Shown here: piece after piece, positions 63,481 to 64,000 of the stretch
Position numbering within the stretch: the stretch's first letter is position 1
How the letters are laid out: each line of letters starts with the position of its first letter
DNA from: Rhynchopus euleeides
Taxonomy: Eukaryota; Euglenozoa; Diplonemea; Diplonemida; Diplonemidae
Reading direction: 5' to 3'
Length of the DNA: 64,000 nt
Assembly (NCBI GenBank): GCA_963210315.1
Contig: OY723278.1
Coordinates: forward strand, 1,984,001-2,048,000
Notes under the pieces: model-generated
Told to the model about the DNA's origin: nothing
What the model saw: only the letters and a program-made list of their open reading frames with translations
The model's database searches: none
Translations under genes and position numbers: made by a program

Positions 63481-64000
63481 GCAGTTGCTGGGAGGTACGT
63501 AAGTCAGGGAGGTAAACTGGCTTTTGTTCTGAAAATGCGTTTCTTTGCTTCGAAAATACCGAGACCCCCCAGTCGCAACCTAAATAGGAATGCGTGGGGG
63601 GAAAGACTAAACTAAACTAAAGAAAATTCAACGGGCACAGATGATATAAAAAGGAAGGGGGTTCTGTCGGAGTGGCACTCACTGCTGCAGAGAAGCCGGG
63701 GGGTTGCCTGATGGAGCTGTGGTGGTGGGGAGGGGAGGGAGAGCAGCCGCGGTCGCCTTCTGCATTCGCAGTTGCTGTTTGCAGGGGCGGGGGCAGGGGC
63801 AGGGAGAAGGACTCACTTTCTTTCTCTTTGCGTATGCCTCTGACTCTGCAACCTGTACGTGCACCTGCACCTGCATCTCCCCCATTCCGCTCCACCCCCC
63901 TTTGCTTCTTCTCCCGGGCGCCCCCGCCACCCCCCCTCTTTTCGTTCGCACTCCTAACCGCATCTGCTCGCCTGCTCTTCTTGTCATGTTTTCTTCTTCG
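63481..64000. other. Intergenic region at window end
   Basis: No gene recognised. AAACTAAACTAAAG near 63610 is a short A-rich stretch. Confidence 0.5.

Overview
The window looks like nuclear DNA from a protist, best explained as a euglenozoan and possibly a diplonemid; that is an inference. All eleven well-supported protein genes, and the one weaker small gene, lie on the + strand. Five short GT..AG introns (74-406 nt, four with GTATGT donors) interrupt four genes; the rest are single-exon. Most start codons follow a pyrimidine/C-rich stretch and an AG within roughly 15-80 nt, as expected for spliced-leader trans-splicing of co-directional gene arrays. Coding DNA is GC-rich with strong GC3. 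Intergenic DNA is rich in poly-C/poly-G and CT runs. No rRNA, tRNA, CRISPR or prokaryotic operon signal was seen.

Left part (1-12757): a SAM-domain/coiled-coil protein, B12-dependent methylmalonyl-CoA mutase, an Asp-rich protein with a possible beta-grasp C-terminus, a soluble inorganic pyrophosphatase with a frame-preserving stop-free intron, and a secreted protein with three Cys-rich modules on a TPAP-type linker. Gene-free part (12758-23111): three TA-flanked, MITE-like elements (16163-16818, 17921-18301, 20617-20948) and a 5-copy 108-bp minisatellite. Middle (23112-41833): an unrecognised 678-aa protein with an internal repeat, a cathepsin-type cysteine peptidase, a low-complexity Ala/Pro/Gln protein, a secreted Cys-rich protein and a large RBR-type E3 ligase candidate.

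The 42.5-55.6 kb interval is the most unusual part. It holds nested, inverted-repeat-bounded elements whose ends are arrays of short perfect palindromes. Each array has its own core (GAATTC, CGTACG, ACATGT, GGTACC, ACCGGT; GATATC in the 20.6-kb element). Two elements with different cores (48022-50147, 50917-53699) share the same terminal CACGACGCG. Two further dispersed repeats are interspersed: family A (about 400 bp) and family B (starting TAGGGGGACCC). A 1.15-kb long-arm inverted repeat (54461-55607) follows. This is the strongest candidate for an undescribed system: a transposon group with divergent self-complementary terminal arrays.

Right part (58037-63480): a secreted S15/CocE-type hydrolase and an astacin metallopeptidase with a C-terminal jelly-roll-like domain. 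With the cysteine peptidase, these suggest a lysosomal or secreted digestive repertoire of a heterotroph. Methylmalonyl-CoA mutase and pyrophosphatase are housekeeping, probably mitochondrial functions.
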